Of a stretch of DNA of 64,000 nucleotides, positions 1-8,537 are shown one piece after another; positions within the stretch are counted from its first letter, which is position 1; the number at the start of each line of letters is the position of its first letter. Source of the stretch: Croceibacter atlanticus HTCC2559 (lineage in GTDB: Bacteria; Bacteroidota; Bacteroidia; Flavobacteriales; Flavobacteriaceae); assembly GCF_000196315.1 (NCBI RefSeq), contig NC_014230.1:496001-560000 (forward strand). The letters are read 5' to 3'. The notes beneath the pieces were generated by a model. That model was not told where the DNA came from. It saw only the letters and a list, made by a program, of their open reading frames with translations, and made no database searches. The translations under genes were made by a program, and so were the position numbers.

Positions 1-2
1 CT

Positions 3-422
3 ATGAAACATTTATTTAAAATAGCATTAGCTTGCTTACTAATAGTTACAACTACTGCTTGTTCAAGTGATGACTCTAATGACGAGGTTGCAGGCTCTGG
101 ATCAGTTTCTTTTAATGTACAAACTACATCTTCAAGAAACGCTACTGTAATCTCAAGAATTAATGAGTTTACAACAACAGAAGAAAATGCTACATTTCCT
201 TATAACTTGTCTTATGATGATGTACCATTTCCTGCAAATACTGTTATTCAATTAACGTATACAGATTTTGATGATACAGAGGTAGACCCTAATGGCGAAG
301 AGAACAACAATCCTTTTGAGGTTGCCTTAACTATTAGCGTAGATGGCAATGTGGTTAAGATGACTTCATTTACGGTAACACCAGATGATACAACAGACCC
401 ATCAATATCTTTTAGTTTATAA
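3..422 (+). CDS. Small secreted lipoprotein of unknown function
   Basis: The 139-residue product begins with a hydrophobic signal peptide ending in a lipobox-like TTAC at about residue 20, followed by an acidic, Ser/Asp-rich spacer typical of surface or periplasmic lipoproteins of Bacteroidota. The rest looks like a small all-beta domain: alternating hydrophobic strands with a TVTPDD stretch near the end. I do not recognise the family. The ATG lies two bases from the window edge. It is a good start because the signal peptide begins there, but longer upstream coding sequence cannot be excluded. A strong terminator follows. Confidence 0.75.
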   Translation: MKHLFKIALACLLIVTTTACSSDDSNDEVAGSGSVSFNVQTTSSRNATVISRINEFTTTEENATFPYNLSYDDVPFPANTVIQLTYTDFDDTEVDPNGEENNNPFEVALTISVDGNVVKMTSFTVTPDDTTDPSISFSL

Positions 423-450
423 TACTAAAAATTGATTTATAAAATTTAGA

Positions 451-482
451 AAAGCCTTCAATTATATTGAAGGCTTTTTTTT
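451..482 (+). terminator. Rho-independent terminator after the first lipoprotein gene
   Basis: Perfect 12-base arms (AAAGCCTTCAAT and ATTGAAGGCTTT) with a 3-base loop, running into eight T residues. It lies 29 bases past the stop codon. Confidence 0.9.
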
Positions 483-520
483 ATATATTGTAGTCTACAA
501 ATTTGCACAAACCGCTTTAC

Positions 521-736
521 ATGGAACTCTTAAAACCTGAATTTTCCTTTATTTTACCTCTAATAATGCTAATAGTCTTAGGCATTTATATTTATTCTTT
601 AGTAGATATTTTAAGACATGAATTTAGAGGAAATAATAAAATTGTGTGGATAATTGTAGTACTAATGTTACCTATATTAGGAGTTTTTCTATACTTCTTA
701 TTAGGAAAGAAACAACAATCAGCTAGGGTTTTGTAA
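521..736 (+). CDS. PLDc_N-type small membrane protein
   Basis: The 71-residue protein has two predicted membrane helices (about residues 9-28 and 42-61) separated by a short loop with RHEFRGNNKIVW, and ends in a basic tail after YFLLGKK. This matches the phospholipase D N-terminal (PLDc_N) domain, which occurs alone as a small inner-membrane protein in many Bacteroidota; no catalytic HKD motif is present. I chose the ATG at 521 over an upstream TTG at 503 because the first helix follows it directly. The last 14 bases overlap the convergent monooxygenase gene. Its role is unknown. Confidence 0.75.
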   Translation: MELLKPEFSFILPLIMLIVLGIYIYSLVDILRHEFRGNNKIVWIIVVLMLPILGVFLYFLLGKKQQSARVL

Positions 737-1019
737 AGCTATACTCTCGTTCAATTTTACAAATACGCACTTTGTACCAATCATACCAAAGTGATTTGCC
801 TGCTTGTTGAGCTAAAAGATGTTCACTTTGTAGTTTCCATTCTTTAATATGATTAAGGCTTTCCCAATAACTTACCGTAATGCCTATACCATCTTTAGCA
901 CTTTCAATACCTAAAAACCCAGGTTGTAGTTTTGCGAGTTCTTCAATTTTATTGGCCATACTAGCGTAGCCTTTTGTATTTGAAGATTGCTTGGAAGTAA
1001 ATATTACCGCGTAAGACAT
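723..1019 (-). CDS. Antibiotic biosynthesis monooxygenase (ABM) domain protein
   Basis: The 98-residue protein is one ferredoxin-like ABM domain. It starts MSYAVIFTSK, and the middle carries PGFLGIESAKDGIGITVSYW followed by HIKEWK, the usual pattern of this family. Members are small cytoplasmic dimers, some oxidising aromatic compounds or degrading haem, but many have no known substrate. There is no haem-binding signature that I can identify, so no reaction is assigned. It sits 6 bases downstream of the metal-responsive regulator on the same strand and is probably cotranscribed with it. Confidence 0.75.
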   Translation of the reverse strand: MSYAVIFTSKQSSNTKGYASMANKIEELAKLQPGFLGIESAKDGIGITVSYWESLNHIKEWKLQSEHLLAQQAGKSLWYDWYKVRICKIEREYSFTKP

Positions 1020-1025
1020 AAGTGT

Positions 1026-1715
1026 TTAATTTGATAGAATTTCAACAAATACATTATCCGCAAATTTTTGAGACACGGTTTCAATACTGTCATTAAATTC
1101 AATTTTCACAGAATTATCAAAACTACGTTTTTCTATAACTTTTATCTCGCTTGATAAAGCTAACCCTATTTCAGAAACATACCTTAAAAACTCTACAGAG
1201 CCATCATTTACAGAGATTAATTTACAAATGGTTCCGCTGTCTAATGAGGCAAGCGTAACTTTCTCGAACGTCCTATAATTACCTTCTGCATCAGGAATAA
1301 CTTCACCGTGTGGATCTTTCTTGGGAAAATCCATAAACCTGTCTAACTCATTTATAAGTTTAGGAGATTTTACATGTTCTAGCTGTTCTGCCACGTCATG
1401 AACCTCATCCCAAGTGAAATTTAAATATTTACTTAAAAATGTTTCCCAGAGTCTATGTTTTCTTATTAACCCTACGGCAATATCCCTACCAGAATCTGTA
1501 AGCTGCAACTTGGCATAACGCTCGCTTTTAAGTAGTTTTTTTAATTTTAACTTCTTCACCATATTATTTACAGAGGCTGGCGAAATATTAAGATAATCTG
1601 CCAATTTATTGTTTCCAACCTTTTCATTATCAGAATCTAACATAAGTTGAAAAATAGCTTTTAAGTAGTCTTCTTCACTTTTGGTTAATTCTATCGAATT
1701 TAATTTGTTAGTCAT
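1026..1715 (-). CDS. DtxR/MntR-family metal-dependent transcriptional regulator
   Basis: The 229-residue protein has the full three-part layout of the iron/manganese repressor family: an N-terminal winged helix (about residues 8-75, with LNISPASVNNMVKKLK as recognition helix), a dimerisation/metal-binding segment with the RKHRLWETFL and H-DVAEQLEH motifs (about 76-145), and a C-terminal FeoA/SH3-like domain (about 155-229). It should repress metal-uptake genes when loaded with Mn(II) or Fe(II). The gene is divergent from a metal ABC transporter operon whose predicted promoter lies over this gene's start codon, strongly suggesting that operon as its target. Mn versus Fe specificity is not decided by the sequence. 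Confidence 0.88.
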   Translation of the reverse strand: MTNKLNSIELTKSEEDYLKAIFQLMLDSDNEKVGNNKLADYLNISPASVNNMVKKLKLKKLLKSERYAKLQLTDSGRDIAVGLIRKHRLWETFLSKYLNFTWDEVHDVAEQLEHVKSPKLINELDRFMDFPKKDPHGEVIPDAEGNYRTFEKVTLASLDSGTICKLISVNDGSVEFLRYVSEIGLALSSEIKVIEKRSFDNSVKIEFNDSIETVSQKFADNVFVEILSN

Positions 1716-1735
1716 ACCTAACTTTTATAGTTTTG
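1704..1735 (+). promoter_or_regulatory. Predicted promoter of the metal-uptake operon
   Basis: TTTG at 1704-1707 and TAGTTTTG at 1728-1735 are separated by exactly 20 bases, the Bacteroidota sigma-A pattern (TTTG/-33, TAnnTTTG/-7). Transcription would start near 1740, about 20 bases before the ATG at 1762. The -33 element lies inside the first codons of the divergent regulator gene. A short dyad (AACT-N5-AGTT, 1720-1732) covers the -7 element and could belong to a metal-regulator operator, but it is weak. Confidence 0.55.
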
Positions 1736-1761
1736 CGAATGTAAAATACAAAATTACTCAA

Positions 1762-2562
1762 ATGAAACATATTACATCTATTAAAATAATAGTATTGTTA
1801 AGTGTAATACTTACAACGCTAAATATGAGCGCACAAGAAACACAGGATCCTGGCGCGATGGTTACAGACAGACCAGACCAAACCGAGTCTCCAGCACTAG
1901 TTACAAAAGGATATATACAAGTTGAAACTGGAGCTTTTTTCACACAAGACGAAGATGAAGGTTTTAAAACAGAAGCTATTGGCTACAATACTACACTAGT
2001 ACGTTATGGCTTATTAGACAATTTAGAGCTACGTTTAGGTTTAGATTTTGTTGAAACAAGATTTAGTAACGATGGCAATGAATTTGACAATAAACTAAGT
2101 GGCTTTACTCCTATGCTCTTAGGTGTAAAAGTTGGTATTGCTGAAGAAAATGGTGTATTACCTAAAATTGGTCTTTTAGGACATTTAAGATTACCATTTA
2201 CAGCAGGCAGTGACTATAAGCCAGAAACAACAGGTGCAGATTTTAGATTTTCTTTTGCACATACGCTCTCAGAAAAATCGAGCCTTTCATATAATCTGGG
2301 TGCTCAATGGGGAGATGACTCACCAGAAATAGCCTATATATACACATTGGTATATGGGTATAGCATAACAAATAAATTAGGAGCTTACGTAGAACTATAT
2401 GGAGATTTACCAGAAAACAATAGCGCAAACCACCTTTGGGATGCTGGCTTTACATATTTATTAAAACCAAACTTTCAACTAGATGCAACTATTGGAAGTG
2501 GTTTAAATACAAATCAAGATTTACTGGTTAGTGCTGGAGTAAGTTTTAGACTACCTAAATAA
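1762..2562 (+). CDS. Outer-membrane beta-barrel of the MetA-pathway (Phenol_MetA_deg) type
   Basis: The 266-residue product has a signal peptide (cleavage probably after NMSA, about residue 23), then a TDRPDQTESP motif and alternating beta-strands through to the C-terminus (GVSFRLPK). The TDRPD..E start followed by such strands is typical of the 'putative MetA-pathway of phenol degradation / transporter' family of Gram-negative outer-membrane proteins. The name comes from one member; no phenol pathway is seen here. As first gene of the metal ABC operon, 11 bases before the binding protein, it may be the outer-membrane route for the metal. That role is inference. The ATG at 1762 is chosen because the signal peptide starts there. 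Confidence 0.7.
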   Translation: MKHITSIKIIVLLSVILTTLNMSAQETQDPGAMVTDRPDQTESPALVTKGYIQVETGAFFTQDEDEGFKTEAIGYNTTLVRYGLLDNLELRLGLDFVETRFSNDGNEFDNKLSGFTPMLLGVKVGIAEENGVLPKIGLLGHLRLPFTAGSDYKPETTGADFRFSFAHTLSEKSSLSYNLGAQWGDDSPEIAYIYTLVYGYSITNKLGAYVELYGDLPENNSANHLWDAGFTYLLKPNFQLDATIGSGLNTNQDLLVSAGVSFRLPK

Positions 2563-2573
2563 TAAATTACAAG

Positions 2574-3485
2574 ATGAAACATATTATAATTATATCACTG
2601 TCCTTACTTTTATTTGCAAGCTGCAAACACACTAAGGAACAAAACACCGGAAAGCTAAAAGTGGTTACTACCACAACAATGCTTACAGATTTAGCTGAAA
2701 ATATTGGAGGAGACCAAATTGAGTTACAAGGGTTAATGGGAAGTGGTGTAGATCCTCACCTTTATAAAGCTAGTGAAGGTGATGTTAGCAAACTAGCAAA
2801 TGCAGACCTTGTTATTTATAACGGATTACATTTAGAAGGTAAATTAGTCGAAGTTTTTGAGAAAATGGGCAACAGAGTTACCACAAAAGCATTAGCAGAC
2901 AATTTAGATAAATCAGGACTTATAAGCTCTGAATATTTTGCATCTAGCTATGATCCTCATATCTGGTTTAATATTAAGTATTGGAAACAGATAACTAATT
3001 CACTTACAGAAGAATTAAAAGCAGCTGTACCAGAACAAGCTGATTATTTTGAAGCTAACAGGAATGACTACATAAAAAAATTAGACACATTAGAAGCAGC
3101 GGTTATTAAAACTATAAGTACTCTTCCTGAAGAACAAAGAATTTTAGTCACTGCTCATGATGCTTTTAATTACTTTGGCAAAGAATACGGTTTTGAAGTT
3201 ATTGGGCTACAAGGTTTATCAACCGCTACTGAAGCTGGCGTACAAGACGTTCAAAATTTATCTAAATTTATAATCGACAATAAGGTGAAAGCTATTTTTG
3301 TAGAAAGTAGTGTTCCTAAACGTACTATTGAAGCCTTACAACAATCTGTAAAATCTAAAGGGTTTAATGTAGAAATTGGCGGAACATTATACTCAGATGC
3401 ATTGGGAAATAAGGGAACTGTTGAAGGCACATATATAGGTATGTTCTCCTACAATGTAAACACTATAGTAAATGCACTTAAGTAA
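2574..3485 (+). CDS. Metal ABC transporter substrate-binding lipoprotein (TroA/ZnuA/MntA type)
   Basis: The 303-residue protein is a cluster A-I metal-binding protein. It has a lipoprotein signal with Cys at residue 17 (LLLFASC), anchoring it on the periplasmic face. The four expected metal ligands are visible: His62 (VDPHLY), His129 (YDPHIW), His195 (TAHDAF) and Asp275 (YSDALG). The His-His-His-Asp set resembles TroA rather than the His-His-Glu-Asp set of PsaA. There is no His-rich loop as in ZnuA. Zinc or manganese is the likely substrate. It delivers metal to the ATPase and permeases encoded next. Confidence 0.92.
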   Translation: MKHIIIISLSLLLFASCKHTKEQNTGKLKVVTTTTMLTDLAENIGGDQIELQGLMGSGVDPHLYKASEGDVSKLANADLVIYNGLHLEGKLVEVFEKMGNRVTTKALADNLDKSGLISSEYFASSYDPHIWFNIKYWKQITNSLTEELKAAVPEQADYFEANRNDYIKKLDTLEAAVIKTISTLPEEQRILVTAHDAFNYFGKEYGFEVIGLQGLSTATEAGVQDVQNLSKFIIDNKVKAIFVESSVPKRTIEALQQSVKSKGFNVEIGGTLYSDALGNKGTVEGTYIGMFSYNVNTIVNALK

Positions 3486-3510
3486 GCGCAACTAAGTTTT
3501 AGTGATAAAT

Positions 3511-4275
3511 ATGATAAAAGATTCAAACAAAGTAGAGGTTAAGAAGAAGTATGCCATACAGGTAGATGATCTTACGGTTGCCTACAACTATAAGCCTGTA
3601 TTATGGGATATAGATCTTGCTATTCCAGAAGGTGTTCTCATGGCTATTGTAGGCCCAAATGGTGCAGGAAAATCTACCTTAATAAAGTCTATACTCGGCA
3701 TTATTAAACCTATTGCCGGCACAGTAAGAGTGTTTGGAAAAGATTATAAAAAACAGGTAAATGAAGTCGCTTATGTACCTCAGAAAGGTAGTGTAGATTG
3801 GGATTTTCCTACAACAGCACTAGATGTTGTAATGATGGGAACCTACGGTAGTTTGGGTTGGCTTAGAAGACCTGGCAAAAAAGAAAAGAAAGCGTCTTTA
3901 GAGGCTTTAGAAAAAGTTGGAATGCTTGCCTTTAAGAATAGGCAAATATCTCAACTTAGCGGTGGCCAGCAACAACGTATTTTTCTAGCAAGAGCTTTGG
4001 TTCAAAATGCAAGTATTTACCTTATGGACGAGCCTTTTCAAGGTGTAGATGCTACTACAGAAAAGGCAATAATCAATATTTTAAAAGAACTTAGAAAAGC
4101 TGGAAAAACCTTAATTGTAGTACATCATGATCTACAAACTGTACCAGAATATTTTGATTGGGTAACATTTTTAAATGTAAAGGGCATAGCTTCTGGACCT
4201 GTTAGAGACATTTTTAATGATGACAACCTAACTAAAACCTACGGAATTAACTATAAGGTTTCTGTAAACGCATAG
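3511..4275 (+). CDS. Metal ABC transporter ATP-binding protein
   Basis: The 254-residue ATPase has Walker [10 protein letters not shown] (residues 48-56), a Q-loop in [13 protein letters not shown], signature LSGGQQQR, Walker B IYLMDEP and the switch histidine in VVHHD. The VPQKG..DWDFP stretch is characteristic of the Mn/Zn/Fe chelate ATPases (ZnuC/MntB/TroB). It powers uptake through the two permeases that follow; the first begins 3 bases after its stop. I prefer the ATG at 3511 to the in-frame GTG nine bases upstream. Confidence 0.93.
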   Translation: MIKDSNKVEVKKKYAIQVDDLTVAYNYKPVLWDIDLAIPEGVLMAIVGPNGAGKSTLIKSILGIIKPIAGTVRVFGKDYKKQVNEVAYVPQKGSVDWDFPTTALDVVMMGTYGSLGWLRRPGKKEKKASLEALEKVGMLAFKNRQISQLSGGQQQRIFLARALVQNASIYLMDEPFQGVDATTEKAIINILKELRKAGKTLIVVHHDLQTVPEYFDWVTFLNVKGIASGPVRDIFNDDNLTKTYGINYKVSVNA

Positions 4276-4277
4276 GT

Positions 4278-5390
4278 ATGGATATTACAGATTTCTTTAC
4301 AGATTACACGCTAAGAACCATAACCTTAGGTACGGCTATACTAGGTGCGATATGTGGTATGCTTGGTAGCTTTGCCGTTTTAAGAAAAGAAAGTTTACTT
4401 GGTGATGCTATTTCTCATGCAGCATTACCAGGTATAGCATTGGCATTTCTTATTACAGGTGCAAAAGACACCTACACCTTACTTTTAGGTGCATTAGTTA
4501 GCGGTTTACTTGGCACGTGGTGGATAAGAGGTATAACTAGTAAAACACACTTAAAAAGTGATACAGCCTTAGGGCTCATTTTATCATTATTCTTTGGTTT
4601 CGGGATGTTACTCTTAACCTTTATTCAGAAAATGCCTAATGCAAATCAAGCAGGATTAGACAAGTATTTGTTTGGCCAAGCAGCCACTCTACTAGAAAGT
4701 GATATTTGGTTAATGGCAGGAATTACTGGTGTGAGTTTAATAATTCTATTACTATTCTGGAAAGAAATTAAACTATTACTGTTTGATGCAGATTACACTA
4801 AAACTCTAGGATTTAACACCAAATTTTTAGACGTCTTAATTACATCTTTTATTGTGTTGGCCATTGTTGTTGGCTTACAAACAGTTGGCGTGGTTCTTAT
4901 GAGTGCGATGCTTTTGGCTCCAGCAGCAGCAGCAAGACAATGGACAAATAAGCTTAGCGTTATGGTACTGCTTTCTGCAATATTTGGTCTTTGTTCTGGT
5001 GTTTTTGGTACAGCAATAAGTGCAAGCCAGAATAACCTATCTACAGGACCAGTTATAGTACTTGTTGCTGGTGTTTTTGTATTAATATCATTTATTTTTT
5101 CACCCAATAGAGGTATTTTATTTAGACAGCTTCGTCTTATTAATAACCGTAGAGATTTAGAGCAACACAAAACCTTAGCATTTATGTACGGTATTGCAAA
5201 AAATCACAGTGATAAATCTCACCCTCACACTATTCGTATTTTAAATAATTTTCAAGGTTTTACCAGAAAAACTTTAGGAAGGCTAGAAGAGAAAGAGTAC
5301 ATCGCGATACAAGGTAAATTGTGGTCTATGACAGAAAAAGGCTATCAAAAAGCAGAGAATTTATACAAGAAAGACAATACAGATGAGTAG
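4278..5390 (+). CDS. Metal ABC transporter permease with C-terminal winged-helix domain (first)
   Basis: Residues 1 to about 280 are a ZnuB/TroC-type permease with eight or so membrane helices and the family motifs LLGDAISHAALPGIAL and QTVGVVLMSAMLLAPAAAARQ. The last 90 residues are soluble and read as a winged helix like the DNA-binding half of DtxR/MntR: a helix with HKTLAFMYGIAKNH, a helix with HTIRILNNF, a recognition-like helix FTRKTLGRLEEKEY and a wing IQGKLWSMTEKG. The metal-binding and dimerisation domains of the true regulators are absent. The gene overlaps the next by 8 bases. Uptake of Mn or Zn is the expected role; the function of the extra domain is unknown. Confidence 0.9.
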   Translation: MDITDFFTDYTLRTITLGTAILGAICGMLGSFAVLRKESLLGDAISHAALPGIALAFLITGAKDTYTLLLGALVSGLLGTWWIRGITSKTHLKSDTALGLILSLFFGFGMLLLTFIQKMPNANQAGLDKYLFGQAATLLESDIWLMAGITGVSLIILLLFWKEIKLLLFDADYTKTLGFNTKFLDVLITSFIVLAIVVGLQTVGVVLMSAMLLAPAAAARQWTNKLSVMVLLSAIFGLCSGVFGTAISASQNNLSTGPVIVLVAGVFVLISFIFSPNRGILFRQLRLINNRRDLEQHKTLAFMYGIAKNHSDKSHPHTIRILNNFQGFTRKTLGRLEEKEYIAIQGKLWSMTEKGYQKAENLYKKDNTDE

Positions 5391-6543
5391 CGCACAAATA
5401 GACATACAGCTTATAGCAATGTTAGTAGCCCTAGCTTGTGCCATTCCAGGAACATTTTTAGTACTCCGTAAAATGGCTATGATTAGTGATGCTATAAGTC
5501 ACTCAATTTTGCCAGGTATTGTTTTAGGTTTTTTTATTACACACGATTTAAATTCGCCTATTCTAATTCTATTAGCTGCATTTTCGGGTGTTATTACGGT
5601 GTTTTTAGTAGAGTTTATTCAAAAAACTGGCTTAGTAAAAAAAGATACTGCTATAGGATTAGTGTTTCCTGCATTGTTTAGTATAGGTGTTATTTTAATT
5701 GCTAAGAATGCAAATGACGTACACTTAGATATTGATGCGGTATTGTTGGGAGAACTTGCCTTTGCCCCTTTTGACAGACTCCTCTTTAACGATATAGATT
5801 TAGGACCAAAATCGTTGTGGGTAATTGGCACAATTTTGTTGATTACAATTACTTTGCTAATCATGTTTTTCAAAGAATTAAAATTAAGCACATTTGATAA
5901 AGGACTTGCCGCAACATTAGGTTTTTCTCCCATACTTATTCATTATGGTTTAATGACAGTGTCTTCTATTACAGTTGTAGGAGCTTTTGATGCCGTAGGT
6001 GCTATTTTGGTTGTTGCATTAATGATTGCTCCAGCAGCATCTGCCTATCTCTTAACAAACGATTTAAAGAAAATGCTGCTGCTATCTTGTACATTTGGGG
6101 TATTTGCCGCTATCTCTGGATATTGGCTAGCCAATCTTTTGGATGGTTCCATTGCAGGATCAATGACAACTATGCTTGGCGTAATCTTTTTAATGGTTTA
6201 TTTCTTTGCTCCTAATAAAGGATTAATTTCTGTCATGTTTAGACAAAAAAGACAACGAAAAGAAGTTTCTCTACTTACATTTTTACTTCACCTTCAAAAT
6301 CATTCAGAAGAACGTGAGCGACACGTTAATCATTTACAGGAACATATAAATTGGCAAAAAATTCGTTCAAAAACTGTGTTGGATCTGGCTTTAAGAAACA
6401 ACATGATTTCAATAGAAAAGAATATTGTAACCCTAACAGACAAAGGGCAAAAATTTACAGAACGTGCACTGGAGTTTATTATAACCAACAAGACTTCAGA
6501 AATAGAACTTATGAAAGAAGACTTCTTTCTATTTAGAGGTTAA
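5383..6543 (+). CDS. Metal ABC transporter permease with C-terminal winged-helix-like domain (second)
   Basis: This 386-residue paralogue of the preceding permease has the same family motifs (MISDAISHSILPGIVLG, SITVVGAFDAVGAILVVALMIAPAASA). After the last membrane segment (about residue 285) comes a charged region of about 100 residues with helices (VSLLTFLLHLQNH, WQKIRSKTVLDLALRNN) and a wing-like MISIEKNIVTLTDKG, again resembling a DtxR-type winged helix but more diverged than in its partner. The two permeases probably pair as a heterodimer, as in TroCD. The operon may end here or continue into the lipoprotein 71 bases downstream. Confidence 0.88.
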   Translation: MSSAQIDIQLIAMLVALACAIPGTFLVLRKMAMISDAISHSILPGIVLGFFITHDLNSPILILLAAFSGVITVFLVEFIQKTGLVKKDTAIGLVFPALFSIGVILIAKNANDVHLDIDAVLLGELAFAPFDRLLFNDIDLGPKSLWVIGTILLITITLLIMFFKELKLSTFDKGLAATLGFSPILIHYGLMTVSSITVVGAFDAVGAILVVALMIAPAASAYLLTNDLKKMLLLSCTFGVFAAISGYWLANLLDGSIAGSMTTMLGVIFLMVYFFAPNKGLISVMFRQKRQRKEVSLLTFLLHLQNHSEERERHVNHLQEHINWQKIRSKTVLDLALRNNMISIEKNIVTLTDKGQKFTERALEFIITNKTSEIELMKEDFFLFRG

Positions 6544-6614
6544 CATCCTGTATTTAAAAGTTTTTAAGTAATTTGGCATAGTATTTTCTTAACTACAATT
6601 TAAATACCATCCTT

Positions 6615-7064
6615 ATGAAATATGTACTCGTTTTAGTTTTAGCCTTTTCATTTACATCTTGTTGCTCACAAAAAGAAACAACAGAAGCTGCTGCCTCAGA
6701 AAATCAAAAAGTAATAGCTACAGAATCTTTTACCAAAATTAAAATGGGACAACTTACACCATTTGGTAATACTATGTTAAAGTTAAAACAAGTTACAAAT
6801 GATAGCAGATGTCCAGAAGGCGCACAATGCATTTGGGCAGGTGAAGTTTCTGTAATTGTAGGTATGTACGATAAAGGTAAATTTGTAAAGGACATAAATA
6901 TCACCTTTAGTCCTAAAGATGTAACAAAAAACAAACCTTACCTATTATTTGAAACTGAAGATAGTAAGTATTTTGCTACAGGCATGACACCATATCCTAA
7001 AGAAGGTTCTAAAATAGAGCCTAAAGAATATGCTATGGAAATAAGTATTAAGCCTAACGCTTAA
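6615..7064 (+). CDS. Lipoprotein with conserved RCPEGAQCIWAGE motif
   Basis: The 149-residue protein starts with a signal peptide ending FTSC (Cys at about 16) and so is probably a lipoprotein. The middle carries DSRCPEGAQCIWAGEV, a two-cysteine motif recurring in many short exported proteins of Bacteroidota and Proteobacteria, probably as a disulfide in a small beta domain. No function is established that I know of. It follows the metal permease by 71 bases on the same strand and could belong to the metal operon. Its 3' end overlaps the convergent small membrane protein gene by 11 bases. Confidence 0.7.
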   Translation: MKYVLVLVLAFSFTSCCSQKETTEAAASENQKVIATESFTKIKMGQLTPFGNTMLKLKQVTNDSRCPEGAQCIWAGEVSVIVGMYDKGKFVKDINITFSPKDVTKNKPYLLFETEDSKYFATGMTPYPKEGSKIEPKEYAMEISIKPNA

Positions 7065-7260
7065 TAGACTTAGATTTCTGCTCTATTTTCTTAGAGACTA
7101 ATAGTATTAGCATTAATACAATTACACATAAACAGGCACAGATACCAATAAGTGCGGTCTTACTGTTGCCTTCTAAAAGATTCTCAAAATCTAATAGCGT
7201 AATATTATAACCAGCCAATCCTAGTGCTATTACAATTAGTATATAGATAAATACTTTCAT
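7054..7260 (-). CDS. Small two-helix membrane protein, unknown function
   Basis: The 68-residue protein has two hydrophobic helices (about residues 3-19 and 36-56) and a Lys-rich tail (KKIEQKSKSIKR). The ATG is 5 bases after the end of the marC-like gene on the same strand, so the pair is probably cotranscribed. I do not recognise a named family. Its coding status rests on the close operon spacing and a coherent membrane topology with the positive-inside tail. Confidence 0.6.
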   Translation of the reverse strand: MKVFIYILIVIALGLAGYNITLLDFENLLEGNSKTALIGICACLCVIVLMLILLVSKKIEQKSKSIKR

Positions 7261-7265
7261 GAATG

Positions 7266-7847
7266 TTAATTAAAAAGTTCCTGAATATTTTCTGCAAATA
7301 ATTTTACTGCAATTGCTAATAGAATAACCCCAAATACCTTACGTATTACGATAATTCCATTTTTACCTAAAAATCGTTGTAGCCTAGAGGAAGTCTTTAG
7401 TACAATATAAACAATTATAATATTTACAATAATTGCTGCAATTACATTTGCCAATGAGTATTCTGCTCTTAGTGATAACAGAGTAGTTAAACTACCTGGA
7501 CCTGCCAACATAGGAAATGCTAAAGGGAAAATTGCCGCAAGGTCTGAGCTACTTTCATCTTCTTTAAACAATGTAACTCCTAATACCATTTCTAAAGCAA
7601 TAAAAAATAGTATAAAAGCACCAGCAACAGCAAATTCATTTACATTAATCCCAATAAGTGATAGTATACTTTCTCCTAAAAATAAAAATACAATCATTAC
7701 TACAGCTGCAACTATAGCTGCTTTTTCAGAATGTATATGACCATTTTTATCCCTTAGGGATAGTATAATGGGAATATTACCTATAATATCTATAACAGCA
7801 AACAATACCATAGTTGCTGTAAATATTTCCTTGAAATTTAACTCCAT
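7266..7847 (-). CDS. MarC-family integral membrane protein
   Basis: The 193-residue protein has six predicted membrane helices and the MarC/UPF0056 motifs: FAVIDIIGNIPIILSL near the N-terminus, FILFFIALEMVLG, and AIFPLAFPMLAGPGSLTTL in the middle. MarC proteins sit in the inner membrane; despite the name, a role in multiple antibiotic resistance has not held up and the substrate is unknown. Length is normal for the family. Confidence 0.88.
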   Translation of the reverse strand: MELNFKEIFTATMVLFAVIDIIGNIPIILSLRDKNGHIHSEKAAIVAAVVMIVFLFLGESILSLIGINVNEFAVAGAFILFFIALEMVLGVTLFKEDESSSDLAAIFPLAFPMLAGPGSLTTLLSLRAEYSLANVIAAIIVNIIIVYIVLKTSSRLQRFLGKNGIIVIRKVFGVILLAIAVKLFAENIQELFN

Positions 7848-7964
7848 CTCAACATAGTTTAAGATGCAAAATTAGGTATTAAAATATTCTAAGCATCTAT
7901 TTTAGGGATTAGTATTGCAGATATTTTATATGGTAAATACACTTAGACAAAGTATCTTCGCAAA

Positions 7965-8537
7965 ATGTTTCAATTAGGAAAAACCATAGTCTCAGAAGAG
8001 ATCATAGAGAAAGATTTTGTGTGCAACCTTAATTCTTGTAAAGGCGCTTGCTGTATAGAAGGCGAAGCTGGTGCACCGCTTGAAGAAGATGAAGTAAATA
8101 TCTTAAAAAAAATATACCCAAAAGTTAAACCTTTTTTGAGAGAAGAAGGAATAGCTTCTATCAAAGAACAAGGCACATATATTGAAACCCCTTTGGGTGA
8201 TTTAGAAACACCATTAGTAAATGGTAAAGAGTGCGCCTACGTAACTTTTAAAGACAATGGTATGGCAGGCTGTGGTATAGAAGATGCATACAACGCTGGC
8301 GAAATAGATTACAGAAAACCTATTTCATGTCACCTTTACCCAATTAGGATAAAAAAATACTCAAGTTTTTCTGCAATAAACTATCATAGATGGCCAATTT
8401 GTGATGATGCCTGCACACTTGGTAAAGAACTTAAGGTACCGGTTTATAAATTTACCAAAGATGCTTTAATAAGAAAATATGGTGAAGATTGGTACAAAGA
8501 TTTAGAGAAAGTTGCAGAGGAGCATCTCAAACTTTAA
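7965..8537 (+). CDS. DUF3109 cysteine-rich protein
   Basis: The 190-residue cytoplasmic protein has the DUF3109 pattern of spaced cysteines: NLNSCKGACC near residue 25, ECAYV, GCGIED, ISCHLYPIR and WPICDDAC. The clustered Cys residues suggest metal or iron-sulfur binding, as in the YkgJ-like CxxCC proteins, but no activity is known. A degraded -7 box (TATCTTCG, 7953-7960) is just upstream, giving a very short leader. Confidence 0.82.
   Translation: MFQLGKTIVSEEIIEKDFVCNLNSCKGACCIEGEAGAPLEEDEVNILKKIYPKVKPFLREEGIASIKEQGTYIETPLGDLETPLVNGKECAYVTFKDNGMAGCGIEDAYNAGEIDYRKPISCHLYPIRIKKYSSFSAINYHRWPICDDACTLGKELKVPVYKFTKDALIRKYGEDWYKDLEKVAEEHLKL

Noticed and set aside
4793-5170. Antisense frame of 125 residues inside the first metal permease
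   Set aside because: It lies entirely within a gene with clear family motifs and shows no coherent protein pattern.
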